A stretch of 64,000 bases of DNA from positions 1-64,000 of the forward strand of contig JAJKFJ010022002.1 of assembly GCA_027382625.1 (NCBI GenBank). The letters run 5' to 3'. This DNA is from Tetmemena sp. SeJ-2015 (taxonomy: Eukaryota; Ciliophora; Spirotrichea; Sporadotrichida; Oxytrichidae). The notes beneath the pieces were generated by a model. It was not told the DNA's origin, made no database searches, and saw only the letters and a list, made by a program, of their open reading frames with translations. The translations under genes were made by a program, and so were the position numbers. How positions within the stretch are numbered: position 1 is the first letter of the stretch; every line of letters begins with the position of its first letter. Positions 24,650 to 39,046 of the stretch are shown piece by piece.

Positions 24650-27600
24650 AAACCTCGTATTTAATTTAACTTCAGTTTTAATGTTATCATTACAAAGAAT
24701 TAAAAGTTTTATAAAATCAAAGAGTAGATTATACCTTAAGGTTAAGTAGTTTAGATTTGACATCGTTCTTTACTAAAGAATTATAGGTCATTGATTAGAA
24801 TCCTCCTTGCTTTTAAGTTTAATTGGTACTGCTTGTAGTTTATAATGGCTTCTAAGAGTTCCTTTATAATCTTAAATTTACCAACTTAGGATGGTGAAAT
24901 AGTAGAGAGAAATTATTGCTTGATTGATCTAAGATTCGCGAAATATTTTCATCTATTTCATTCCTTAGTTAAAAGTTAACTCCTATGTCAGTCTATAGCT
25001 CGGCCACTAGGTTATTCTCTAGCTTTTAAGATCTCTTTTAGCTCCTCTCTTGAAGCCTTTTTAAATAATACTTTTAGCTATCACTCATGTTTTCAGATTC
25101 GTCTTTTCCAATTGCTAAGTAAGGCTTTTCGCCTTAGTTTTCACTTTCTTTATCAGGGTAAAACGAAAGAGGTTTCCTGCTATCTGTTGCCTATGTAGAT
25201 AAATTCCGATTTGAGGAAGCTTCGACCGTGCTAGAAAGAACTTTCTAGTTCTACTTGCTCGTCTAATTTTTAGGTAAGGATATAATGGGTGACTCCAGTA
25301 TACTAACTTAGGTGCTTAAATTTGGATCATTTCTCTATCTGTTCGTTTTACTGTAGCTTACACTTTGATCTTTGTAGAAAGTATAAACAGTTGCATTATT
25401 TTGAGTTTGTGATTTATTTTCCTAGCTTTTAAATTGCTGCACATCGGCATATAGCTAAGTCTCTTTATTTTAGCTCTTATTGCCTGAGAAATTGAAAGAG
25501 GTTCTTAGAGGAGTGGATTATTTTTGAGTTTTAGATGTTTAAGGAAACCTCTGCTGTGGCTTGGTTTTGTTATTCGAAATCATAGAGCCTGAAAAAGTCT
25601 GTAGATTCAATGCATTCTTATCCTCAGGTTTAAATTGAGTCTTTTTCAATTACTAGGTACCAATATAACTCTTATTAGATTGTGTGTCACTTAGCATCTA
25701 GAAACCATAGTGATTATATAAGGAATATATAAATTAATGTTCTAATCGATTACAAAATTTTTAAATATAGTTTGAACTAGTCTTCTGTTTCTCTGTATTA
25801 GGGATTAAGATTTTGGCTTAGATGCACCAGAGGGTATCAGTCCCTGATTTTTCATAAGATTTGCTTTGCTAAGTTCATAAACTGCTCCACCTTATTTGGT
25901 ATTGGAGGTAGGAGAAAGAGTGCTCCCCTTGTTAAAAAGTTGTTCTTACTTTTTAACTATCCCTACTTCACTTGGATTGCAAGAAATGAACTTGCTAGCA
26001 TCATTCTTGTAAAAGCTTAAATTAGAGAGTGATACTCTCTCGTCATTTCTGGTTTAAGAGAGACTGAATTCTTGGGCAATGACTCTTGAAGTTTTATGTT
26101 GTCTCTTGGCTTGATGAGAGGACCTATTTATTCTAGATTAGATGTCTATCTCGTCTTCTTCTATCCTTGGGTCAAGCTCAGGGATCCCAGCCATCTCTCG
26201 GTTCAAAATGAAAACTAAATGATCATTTTAAGATTCACACTTCTATGGTTGTTTCTACTTCTATCACCAAAGCTGAGTAGGGTTTACCTGCTAGACCTTT
26301 CATAGATACTTGCTCTGGCTCTTAAGATAGACCTTACTAGATCAGGGTTCGGTTTTAAGAATTCCAAAAGCAGTTCTGATTTCCCAATGTTACTCAAAAT
26401 AGGTGCTTCCTTTGAAAAGAAGGGCAAGAATATGCTAGTATAAAGCATGTTGTTTAGCTCTTTTGTGAAAGTCAGTTTGAAAATAGTTTCCTTATCAGAA
26501 TTTAAAAAGATGATGAATAATCTCATATTAAAGAATAGAGATCCAAGATCTCAGATAAATGCTAATTAATCAGGAAACTTATACTTATCTCTGGATTGAA
26601 CTCATTCAACTTGTATTTGCTCTCTAGTTGCAAGATCTTAGAGATTTGAGTATTCGATTCGATTTGATAAAGTTTCTTACCCTGAAATCTCCAAGCGATA
26701 TTCTTGAGAATAGATATCACTAACAGCATATTCGAGAGGTTATTTTTGTTGAACCTGCTTAACGTCTCTTCCTTAAAATATTTCCAAAGTATTACTTAAA
26801 AATTAAAGAGGATTTCTTAAACTCGGTGTTAAATATTTCAGATTTTGCAATGACAGCCTCACTCTTTTTTAAAACCTCGTCTTGAAATGAGACTCTCAAT
26901 TCTTTAGCTATGATTTAATCTGAGGCCAGTGTTTCATTAAACAACTCTGGGTCTTCTTGATCTCCATTTCTAAGTGTAGAAGCCCTTTGCTTTAGCTTTA
27001 ATTAAACCTCCTTTTTGTTGTAGACCTGACCGGGGTAAAGTTTGTGCAGAATCTTCATAATCAGTCGCTCAGCAGCGTCCAAGAAACTGAGACAATCTTA
27101 GAAGTTGTACTGCCGCAGTAAAATCACTGCTGAGAGTAAATTAGTGGCAAGATGGAAATCGTTATTTCTAAACTTGAAATCATCTAACCTAAAAAATAGG
27201 TAAACTAAAATGGGAATAGGGGCTTACTAAGAAGTGACAGTTTAAGAAATGAGAACGATATTCTAGGCGTTAGAATACCGCTTGCACTTGAGCTAGGTTA
27301 GAGCAAGCAGATTGAAAATGAGAATCTGCTTATTCCAAGTCAGTCCTAACTAGTCAGGTTACAAATTATAAAACATCCGTAGTGATTTTAGCTAAAATAT
27401 AGTGTAAATAAGATGCAAAGTTTACCAATAGGTCGAACAAAGATTAGAACTCCTCATAGTTTTGTGCTAGAATAAGTTAGACGCACTATAAGAAAATTTA
27501 CTCCATTTGTTGAGAAAACGATTAGAGAAAATTTACTTGACACAAATGTAAGTCTTACAATAGCAAATGTCAACTTGATCAATTTCTTGCATTTTAAGAG

Positions 27601-27749
27601 GGCTTCTTAATTATTATTTAGCTTTAATAAAATACTGAGCTTCTCTCTCAGCACTTAGACTTTCTATATTTCAATATGTAAGGTAAAGCATTTTCCATTA
27701 TGAATTAGAGAAATTTTACCTTTAGAGCTCTTGAGAGATACTCTTTCAT
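24650..27749 (-). CDS. Unknown protein, helical (TPR-like) N-terminus, low-complexity C-terminus
   Basis: Minus strand. A likely start is ATG 27747-27749 (MKEYLSRALK), followed by a GT-AG intron to KVQVLREKLSILLKLNNNQ. Helical, Leu-rich pieces follow, such as QCVQLILAQNYEEFQSLF, NLLALTQLKCKRYSNAQ and LLSAVILLRQYNFQDCLSFL, reminiscent of TPR or similar helical repeats but not diagnostic. From about 26 kb down to 24.65 kb the frame is Ser/Asn/Gln-rich and disordered. Several AT-rich breaks (near 27380, 27200, 26800, 26560, 25730) are introns or IESs. The 3' end is approximate. No family assigned. Confidence 0.5.
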
Positions 27750-27886
27750 TCTTACTACTTTAGTTATATATCGGTTTTATATATTTCGATCAAATATTCT
27801 TAAAGTCAAAATAATCGATCGTAGAGAAGATGAATATATTTCTAAGGTAAGAATATAAAAATCTTAGCCTAAAATATTAACTATAA

Positions 27887-29654
<1,768 letters not shown>

Positions 29655-29739
29655 TCTTTTTAATTTTTACTTCTTATTGCTAATTAGGGGAAGAAAATTC
29701 TTATTTTCTTTCAAAGTTTAAAGTAAATTCTATTTTCAG

Positions 29740-32700
29740 TATAATCTAAATTTGTTCTAATATACCCACAAAGCAGTGTCAACTTATATAATCGAGCATC
29801 TCTTTCTGCTTTCTTTAAATAGACCCCAAATTTGGTTTTCTAATGTTTTGATTGCTGCTATCATTCAACTTGTTTCTTCCTTAAACAATGAAAGAGAGAA
29901 AATATGTTTTAATGATTTAGTCCATACTTTGATTATGGTTTTGATTGCTAATTTACTGCACATCTTATGAATCAACAGGCTTGGAATGCATACTTAAATT
30001 ATGAAGTCTCTAATTTTGCAATACTTATCTTGCAGTCTGATGAGTTAGAAGTCCTCCATTATGGCTGTTCGTGCTCTTTCTTCTCTAAATTAGCTATTTC
30101 TCATTTGACTTCTTGCTGCTTAAGAATCCAGAATACTCAGTTTTTAATCCTGGATCTTGATTTACAAGTTGATGTCCCTAATTATTTCTAAAGGATTAGT
30201 CTTGATAGTTTCCAAAGCCTGTTGAAGAAGTCTCATTTAGGATTTTCTTTCCTAGAATGGGTCGCCCATTTTAAATTCCAGAATTTTATGCGTACTGTGA
30301 AAGACTTTGAAGTTTTGCTCTATTATTTTCATGACTTGTTGTGGGATGATTTTAAGTCCTGAATTCTTCTAAACCTGTAGGATTAAACCTAGTAGATGTA
30401 CTAAATGAGAGGTGTTGCTGTGGTTGATCCGATCTTTAATAAGCAAAAGCAGTCTTATTTCTCAAAGTCATTATATCGTAAGGGTCTTTTGTAAGTGACT
30501 TGTGAATTTCATTGATCCCATTTCTACTGTTAAAGACTTGTAAATTGCTCAAGCCTCTTTTCTTCACAGAGAGTATAGTTGGATCCCCCTCATTTAATAA
30601 GGAAGCAGTCATTAGATCTAGATTTTATAGATTCTAATTTATAGAGCTGATATCTACATGTGAATCATCAAGGCCGTTATTTAATTTCCCTAATAGCTTG
30701 AAGGTTCTTGAATTTAGATTAGCTCCAGAGAATTTGGTTCCCATGTGATACATATCCTATCTTGACAAGCTTGAGGGAGTAGCATCATCTCTATTTTGCC
30801 TCTATGCTTTAACATATCTTTGAAGAGGATTAGATCTGTCGATGTTTAAAGAACTTGAATCTTAGTTATCTCTAAGAATATAAGTCTTTAGATTTATCTC
30901 TTCCATCTGTAATCTGGACAAAGCCTCTTGTATCATTTACTGATTCAACTGAATTAGCTGTCTTCTCTCCATTTTAATGTTCTTATAGTTCACTTCAGAG
31001 GCCTTATACTTTAGACAAGCTAACTTCAAAGTCTTCAAGAGATTCTAAATTTGCTATTAAAAGAGGTGAATATTAATTACCTATGGACCGCCCGAGCATG
31101 AGACGCAGTTATCATCGAACTTTATAAGTTATGTTTGATCGGGAGAAGTAGAAGCATCTGCTTTTGAAGATTGTTTCAAACCTAGGCTATTATTTTACTT
31201 CTTTCCCTGCTCTTCTAAATCCGCTCCATACAAGCCAATCCTCCTAAAATAAGATTATAATTAACTCTTTCAAAAGCTTACTCTTTGTCTGCTTCTTCAG
31301 ATAAGCCCAGTGAACAGTTTATAAGAGAACTCTCCATAACACAAGCCACACTATCTACCACATTCTTTGTCAGATTTTGCAACGCTTTCATAGTCTCCTC
31401 AAATTCGTCTATCTTTTCTTTATTCTTCTTAGCCTCTAGTGCCTAGTCATTATTTGACCTTGCTCTTCTTTTGATTTCACTTTCGATTGCCATTCTAAAG
31501 TCTTCTATCGCCTGGTAAATCTCCTTCTCTTTAATGTCTAGCTATTCTTCGAATGAAGTAGCTTGCATTTCTATGGCTCGATTGAATACTGACAACTTTT
31601 GTTCCAAATAGTCCATATTCTGTTCTACTTGTTCTGCAATCTCTTAAAATGAGTCATCAATTAAAGGCTGAAACACATCCTTCAATTTAATATAGATATT
31701 TGAGTTTAAAAATCTAATTTGTTAAGGAAAGATTCATCCTGGAATATTTTGTCGAGTGAAAGATAAGAGCTAATGTTCTGTAGAGGTGGAGAGTTAAGAT
31801 ATGGCAAAGGAGATTAATCATGCAGTATGGAGGGTAAATTTGCCGCCATGCTGCTATTCTAATGCAGTAGACTCTGCCCATCATAAGTTTTGCTTGTGAG
31901 AATCGAGTTCTTTAGTTAAAAATACAAGTAGAAACTTTTGAGCATGATCTATCATAGACTCCTATCTATTTTAATGAGTCAAATCAATCATTTGTGGAGA
32001 AGAGTCCTCTTCTTACATTTTTGAACCTTCCTCTCTCACTGATATTCTACTCCTCTCATGCTAAGAATTTTCAAATACCTCGTCCTTGGGGAATCTTCTC
32101 GGGCTAGAATAATTGCTTGAGTTGCTTTCCTCCTCAATCTATTACTAGTCTATATTATTCTGTAGTTTAGATTCAGCCTTCTTAGTAGATAAAATAGGAC
32201 CTGGATCGTTAGAGTTCTACTTTTGATGGATGCTTATAGATTTTCTGCTTTTTAATAATAAGGTAGAAAAGTGATTACAAACTTGTGGTCGACGGCTCTG
32301 CTATTTATACAGATGCTCTTTAATTTTCTGGGATACTAGAGGTGTGATGATGATGACTTAGCTTGCTGCTAAAGTGGACTGATGTTTTGAGGATGCTAGT
32401 TGGAGTATGCTCAATCTTCTCAATGGTTTGGTGGCCCTCATAGTTATCACTAGGAGGTTGCAAAAAGGCTATTGAAGAAGCTCCATCTTTATAAGAACTT
32501 TCCTAAAGCTTAGAAGATTAGTAAGCTTAATTTTGGAGTAGTGAAGGAACTTAAATCTAGTTCTGTAGATTCATTGCACTCGTTTGATCCTCTATTTTAA
32601 TACTTTAGCTGAAGTTTGAAGAAGTCTTCAAGATTTTTAGATTAGGAGGAGCTGAAGATTCCTCACGATGGCGATTAGAAAGAGCCACTTCACTCTGCAG

Positions 32701-34822
32701 CAGATGCTGCTGATTTGTTCTGTTACTTGAATTCATGCCATCATCGTTTAATTAAGAGTCTGGAATATTGCCACTCAGCTCTTGCTAATGATAAACAGTG
32801 GTATGAACAGATTTAGTCTAGCTTTTAGTTTTTCTAGCAATCTTTACTCTAGTTGAAGGAGCGTTAGTTAAATGCTAAGTTAAGAATTAGCCAACTTTCG
32901 CAGCAGTATAAAAATTAATGAGTAAATTAAGAGCAGTTTGTTATTGAATCTTTTATTCAAACTTGTACTTCTAATTATACTATGAGAAGTTTGACTAGAG
33001 TTTTTCTCCTTCGCTGATTGTGTCGTTGTTTAATCTGTGATGAGCGTTTCCTCCATCAACTTCAGTGTAATTATCTGGTTTCATCCTCCCACCATCCTTA
33101 TCCTGGAAGTAGCTTACTCTTCTATCTCTTCTGATACCTGTGGCAGAGTTCTTCCTATCTGCAATTGATCTTTCCTCGTAGTCATGAATATAAGACAAAA
33201 GTTTTAAAATTTTTAGACTTTGGATACTTTGTTCTTCCAATTTAGTTTTGGCTCTAATCGCTCATAGTATCTTCAAGTCCTTTTAACTACTGCAAGCCTA
33301 CAGCCTTATCCAGCTTTTGTAACTTTGCTTGATTAGGCATCTTAGCCTCCAGACTTAATAGTTTACATCTGCACTTACTAATCTTAAGTTTACTTTGCTT
33401 CCAAACCTCCATGAGTAAAAGGAAGAATATCCTCTACATAGTCTGGGAGTCTTGGTATTTTATAAGTCTGCTTATCAAAGCCGGCTTATGTCTCCTGTGT
33501 TAATTAACCTCTTCTAAGCTTTCATACTTCTACTTTTCGTAATTGATCAGGTTATTGAAGAGTCTCCCCTCTAAGGAAGAGTGAAGAGCCTCTGAAACTT
33601 GGTTCATAATTTACACTGGTAAAAAGAGAGCGAGATATTTATCTGAAATGTCCATGTATTCATTCAATTGCTGCTAGACTTCGCTATTAGAAGTAATCTT
33701 TTTCTCTAACTACTTGAGCAATCTCTCGAACTCCTTTACTTGTCCTGCATTGCCTGCAGTTGCCGCTTTTATCTTGACTACTTTCTTAGTAAACCTATCT
33801 ATGGTTCTCTTATTATAAACCTTCTCTTGTTCATAGTTTAAATCAACCTTCCTTAGTTCATCTTCTAAGTGCTTTACTTAAGCTTAGAAGTTCACTTCTA
33901 CTCCTGATATAGAGTCAATTTTGATTTTCATGCCGTTTAGAGCAGATGAAAGCTCTTGATGAACTCCTGTAACTGTCTTATTCAATTTCTCCTTATAGTC
34001 AATCAAGTTTTCTTGATACCTACGCACCTCCTCTGAAATCTAGCTTGCTTGCCTGTCCTTTAGAAGAGTATTTAGCATTTTCAAATATCACTTACAAATT
34101 ACTCTATATCTTGAGTGCTGACTCTAATCTTCTCTCTTAACAGTTCAGTGTGGTTTCTCACATTAGAAATCTCCTAACTCAGCTTACTCTCGAGAATCTT
34201 AATTTGAGTATCTATCTCTTGAGTTTTCTTTTGGATGTCGTCTAAATTAGCAGTCCTCTTGTTTATTTTTTATATGTTGTACTCGTGTTCCTCAATCTTT
34301 CTTTTCTAATGCTCTTGAGTTATGTTCAATTAGATTTATGAAAAGAATTATGAAAAAAATTTTAATTAGTCAAGATGAGATTTCTGTTCCTTTTGCCTGA
34401 ATACAAATGAATTTAGATGATAATTTTACTTTCTTATTGTAGGCTCCATCAATTCTTTGATGATCTTCCTAATTCTTGTTTCAAAAACAAACCACTGCAC
34501 ATCGGTGCCACCACCTGCACCTCCTCCACCAGGTACCTAATTTATTAAAATCAGTTTGAAAAAGAGCAAATGGAAAACTGATTTTGGAAATAAATCTGAT
34601 AGGAGGAATAACTACTTACTGCTTACTGACTGATTCTACATATTGGAAGAGTTGTTTTAATTTGAAATTTCTTAAACATGCACATTCAGTCCACTTGAAC
34701 TCGAACTAAGAGCACGTTCTTCTCTTTTGGGACTCTAACCTAGAAGCTGGTTTAGTTATAAAGAGAATCCTACTCTTGACTTAGGAATATGGGTTATCCT
34801 AACTGCTTGGTTTTTTGTTCAT
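29740..34822 (-). CDS. Long coiled-coil protein (one gene or two)
   Basis: Minus strand. A possible first ATG is 34820-34822. After a Gly-rich stretch comes a distinctive helical block GGTDVQWFVFETRIRKIIKE, then hundreds of residues of coiled coil from about 34.4 to 33.3 kb (for example QEISNVRNHTELLREKIRVS and EFERLLKQLEKKITSNSEVQ). A Ser/Asn/Gln/His-rich disordered region spans about 33.0 to 31.7 kb. A second coiled-coil part (QNMDYLEQKLSVFNRAIEMQ) follows, with a CVSCSGGP Cys pair near 31.1 kb and a low-complexity tail. Similar CxxC-bearing coiled-coil proteins exist among axonemal and sperm-tail proteins, but I cannot assign this one. Several IES/intron breaks are unresolved. Plus-strand open frames at 29776-30191 are shadows. 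The 3' end is approximate. Confidence 0.5.
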
Positions 34823-34932
34823 TATTTTTAAATAAAGAAAATATGTTATAAAAAGAACTTCACAACTTTAGAATTCAATATTCTTATTAAGATAATACTT
34901 AAAGAGATAACAATAGCCTGATATAAATATTT

Positions 34933-36953
34933 TCAGATTTAACTTGATTAAAAGTATTATTTATTGATTTAATAAGAGTGATGATCATTAGAACTGTTTG
35001 AAATCGAACAATCTCTCACTTTAGGGACTATCCCACTCAGTCGACTTACTTAGGATTCTAACCTTGGAATCTTTGGGGCTGATTTCTCTGTTCTCCAATA
35101 ACAATAGGTTCCTTCACTTTCTTATACTGGTTCTTCCCATCTTTAAATATAGGTTGCTAGTAGAGGTTAGAATCTTCTTGATATGAATGATTCTAAGTGT
35201 TTGATGAGCAGTAGATGGAGGAAAATAAGGTTGCTAGAAGTAGGCATGTTCTGGATTCTGCTGATTCTGATAGCCTTGCATAAGTGGTTGAACACCCTCA
35301 GATTGGAACTAAGATTTTGATTAATGCTGCTTAGATAGTCCTTCTTCTAAGTTTAGCCCTTATTTGGATTGGTGAATTCATCCAGGAATCATAGCAAATA
35401 AGAAATACACGTTTAAAAGGATTCAATCATATGGAATCACCTCTCGAAAGAGCTGGGTCAATTATAGTTGAGTCTTCGTTTCTGAAGACTTTGCTTCTTC
35501 CACAGGTTAGTATCTCGTTATAAATGAGATTTCCCATGAAGATAATACAGAAACCTGCGAATTAGTAAGGTCTAAACTCCTCCTAGGCTATTCCAGAGGA
35601 ACTAAGATGAAGAAAAGCCAAACTGTGATCACTCTTGACTAGTCCACAACCACTTAGTGAGTTGCTGAGGCGTACTTTATTATAGTGGCGCTAATTCCAT
35701 TGTAGACAGCGATCACGAAGATGTAGAGGAGACAATATCCAACTAGATCTTCATTTTCTTTTAGCTCTTCAAAGGCAGTATAGTGTCCTAAAATATCTTT
35801 TAAAATTAATCCTCAACTCTTCCATTGACGCAGTAGTTATGATCGCATCTGATGTTTTGCAAAATAGGGAGGAGAATAGCCATGTAGATAACTCCCCATA
35901 CTCCTTCCCAGTCCAATAAGTTGCAACTAGTGAATGTCATAAGTTGCCATGTACTTCTCTTGAATACAATGGAAAGCCTGGAATAGCTACCCTAGTAAGA
36001 TGGCACTGATTCCCCAAACTACCTCGTCACTGTCCTCTCTTGAAGAATAGTAGGCTTGAAGGCCCCAATCTGGACCACTCATGTTGAGACTGGCTGAAAG
36101 TTGTCTCTTGCGCAACACATAACAATAAAGTAAGTCTATGCCTTCATAATCTTATCACTAGCCATAACTTGAGTCAATCCGAAGAACACTAAAAAGGAAA
36201 AGTTATTATCATCTAATTGTAGATCACTTATGCTTTTATTAAGGAGGCAGCAAGATCTGTAAAGGCTGGGATCGAGTAAGCTAGTGGATTAGAGTGTTTT
36301 TTGTAGGGCAGAGGTCTATGATGATCTTGGTGATAGAAGTGCTAGTTATGTCGCTCTCTTTCGAAGCTTCTCTTGATGAATATCAAAAAGAAGAGTCCAC
36401 AGATAGTCTCTCCAGTGAACATAAACAGCACCTGCAAAAATGGATGATACCATTGGACATATCTGTCGTGTGAGTATCTGTACTAGAAATACCTATTGCT
36501 ATAGTAGTAGTCATCATCTACTTTAGTAAAGCTCAAAATTTTAACTAAGTATGAATTTATAATGGAATTTTCTTTAAAGGAAGAGTTTTGAACCTTGAGA
36601 GAAATGGTGACTGCTGAGCCAAAGATCAGGAACATAAAAAGGAGAAGAATGAACTTTGGCTTTGAGATCTTTTCATACTTGTCTTCAGCCCCCTAATTTC
36701 TGGGTCTTGGTTCAATCTCTCCATCATTTTGAACAAATTCCTCTTGTTAAGGTAAGTATGGATTAGGAGGAGGTCCCCCTTGAGTGTTTTATCTCTGCGA
36801 GGACACATAGTTTGACATTCTTTGCCTCTAAGACTCTTGTGGCTAGGCTTGTGAGAGTGGTTGCCTGGAGGGATCTTGGTCATAAAGACGATGAGCAGGT
36901 TCTGGCGAATGGTCTGCATATTCATTTTGGGTTTGAACTTATTATAAATACAT
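34933..36953 (-). CDS. Multi-pass membrane protein, SLC35F6-like (drug/metabolite transporter superfamily)
   Basis: Minus strand, in-frame ATG 36951-36953 (MYLQQVQTQNEYADH), TGA 34933-34935. A cytosolic Gln/Pro-rich tail is followed by a first membrane segment (PKFILLLFMFLIFGSAVTI), a loop, a second (PFLQVLFMFTGETICGLFFL), then the block NPLAYSIPAFTDLAASLIK. The last resembles the ...PA.CD..G.S... block of SLC35F6/C2orf18-type carriers. Further hydrophobic pieces, including VVWGISAILLGQLFQAF, follow, and the C-terminus is Ser/Gln-rich. Breaks near 36240-36190, 35820 and 35480 are introns or IESs. These carriers sit in lysosomal or Golgi-type membranes; the substrate cannot be inferred. The family call is by eye and moderate. 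Confidence 0.6.
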
Positions 36954-37261
36954 ACACACCCTCCTTTGATTCAAATCTTGCCATCTATTTTAATGTGTGG
37001 TATCAATTTATTTAAAGGAGTATAAATGTATATATTACTTTTTTGGAAGTTGCAAAACATAAAAACCAAAAATAATGAGTCAGACGAATAATTAATTAGG
37101 ATCTAACATATGAAATTAGCAAAGAAATTTATATACAAGAGAAGTTTAATTTTTTCGATGATCAGTTAAACACTAGTATCTGATCTTGTATTGTGGATAA
37201 GTTGTTGTAAATAATTTGGAATAAATAATTTAGCTTCTTATTAGGATAATTAATAGCATCA
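36954..37261. other. Divergent intergenic stretch
   Basis: AT-rich 308 bp between two diverging genes. No open frame, repeat or RNA gene seen; presumably 5' regulatory sequence for both. Confidence 0.4.
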
Positions 37262-38994
37262 ATGGGAAATTGTTAAGGTAGTTACTCACAGGACATCTCA
37301 ATTGAAGACTACATGAAAAGTAAAATTGTTTTAGCTCTCAACTCTATGTTTTAAAGAGTTTCACCCAACTGAGAAGAAGTCAAATACAATTAGTAATCTT
37401 GACTTGTCTAAGAAGGTAAGACTCGGCCACTCCCACTCTCCATTTCTATTGAGTAAATTTATTCATTCACTCGGGGTACCATATAAGTTGAATTAATTAT
37501 ATTCAGAAAAAGTTAAAGTGATTGAGCTTCTGTCTTTTAGAATTTTCAGGTGGAGAAAGTCATTCATTCTCAAGCTATTGATATATAAGAAGCAAGAGTA
37601 AGATATTTTCAAGCAATTACAAACTAGTATTAGTAGTAGATAAAGACTTAAAAAATTAAATTAACAGAGAAAATAGTTGAGCAAAGTCTTGAAATAGCAA
37701 ATAATTCATCACTTAGGATTTATGAATATAAGCAAGAAAGTGTTTCTTCAAAATACACTTAGGAAAAGACAGGCAATAAGAGATTAAATTCCTCTGCCTT
37801 AAATTCAAGAATCGCTAACTTATCTTTAGATAAATCGATCTACCAAGTAAATTTACTTGACTTCAAAGGTAACTATTCAATAATCTTAAGCATCTTAACT
37901 TTGCTTTAGAGGCAATTTTATTTTCAAGGACACTCCATCGTTTCAACTTCGTTGACTATCAACCTTATCAAAAATAGCACTTAATACTTACGAAAACAGC
38001 ATTAAGAATTTACAAGACAAGTATTCAAGCTTTTTCTATGAAAGTAAAAGGCTTAGCCTTTGATAGCCATTCCTTTATCAGCTGTTACATCTATTAGAAG
38101 GACAGTATTTGACTGGAGAGACGATTAAAGAATGGAATATGTGTCCGAGGATATCAAAGCCTTGAATAGAAATCTAATTGAGCTTTTAATAAGGGATGAT
38201 TTCCTTCCGATTTACCTGAATGATGGTTATAGTAAAGAGCTGCATTCTCTCATAGTAATCTGTGGGGATGCATATTTCTCCTAAAAAGCAAGGATCTCAA
38301 TTCTCTAAATTTAGTTAGAGCCCTGGAAAGAGGTTAAGTTTGAGTTCTAGAAATCAAAGAATGAGTGGCGCTCGAGTTCATGCTTTTGAGAGAGAAAACC
38401 TCAATAATACAGTCACTGTGAATGATAATTATCTTACAAGCCAAAATTACCACTCAAACAGACTCAGTATTGGACAGGGATAAGTTCCTAATCTAAAAGC
38501 TAAGGGGGGCACTTCTAAATTCTCTCTGAGCTTTATTCAAAACTAGAATCAATAGACCTCCCAAGATATATCACAGAGAGCATAAAGAAATTTACGAGGG
38601 ATATAATTTATCTAAGTTAATTATATTGTCAAATTTGTAGCTCGATATTTAGCGAAATACTTCAGTTGAGCTAAAGGATTCGCCGAGCAAGAGTCATAAG
38701 ATAGCCATGAGGTATATAAGCGCCTATCCAGATGTGGGACCTATCAAGACTTAAACTCAAGTCACTTAAGATGAGTTAATGTAGATTGCCTAAACAATTG
38801 ACAAAAAAGAACACTGGTTCAGATCTGACAAGCGATTGATATTTGCTGTTGAAGGAGATTAAAATGACGTTGATGAAGTCGTTGAGTAGATTCAATCAAT
38901 TATCTAGAAGAGATGACAGCTTTAATATAGAGAAAGCGATATGCTTTATGGAAATTTTAATTAAGAAAGTTTCAAAGTTTAATTAGAGAGGTGA
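37262..38994 (+). CDS. Unknown protein with an N-myristoylation-type start
   Basis: Not recognised. ATG 37262-37264 begins MGNCQGSYSQDISIEDYM. The MGNC start is the classic context for N-myristoylation with an adjacent palmitoylation Cys, suggesting membrane attachment (inference). Coding pieces continue across AT-rich breaks to TGA 38992-38994. The centre includes SEDIKALNRNLIELLIRDDF and a Ser/Asn-rich stretch (about 38380-38600). The last 130 residues (from KSHKIAMRYISAYPDVG) are charged and helical, with FAVEGDQNDVDEVVEQIQSI. Unresolved breaks lie near 37400-37560, 37880-38060, 38290 and 38640. Confidence 0.5.
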
Positions 38995-39046
38995 TTGAAT
39001 TAATTGAGTATCTATTTATTTAAGTAACTCTAATAAATTAATTTAA

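Noticed and set aside
29776..30191. Two plus-strand open frames with hydrophobic translations
   Set aside because: They lie opposite the coding strand of the long coiled-coil gene and end at TAA/TGA by chance; composition is that of an antisense shadow.
36626..36925. Minus-strand open frame reading MNMQTIRQNLLIV
   Set aside because: It is a shifted frame of the membrane-protein gene; the frame with PKFILLLFMFLIFGSA and the following helices is the real one.
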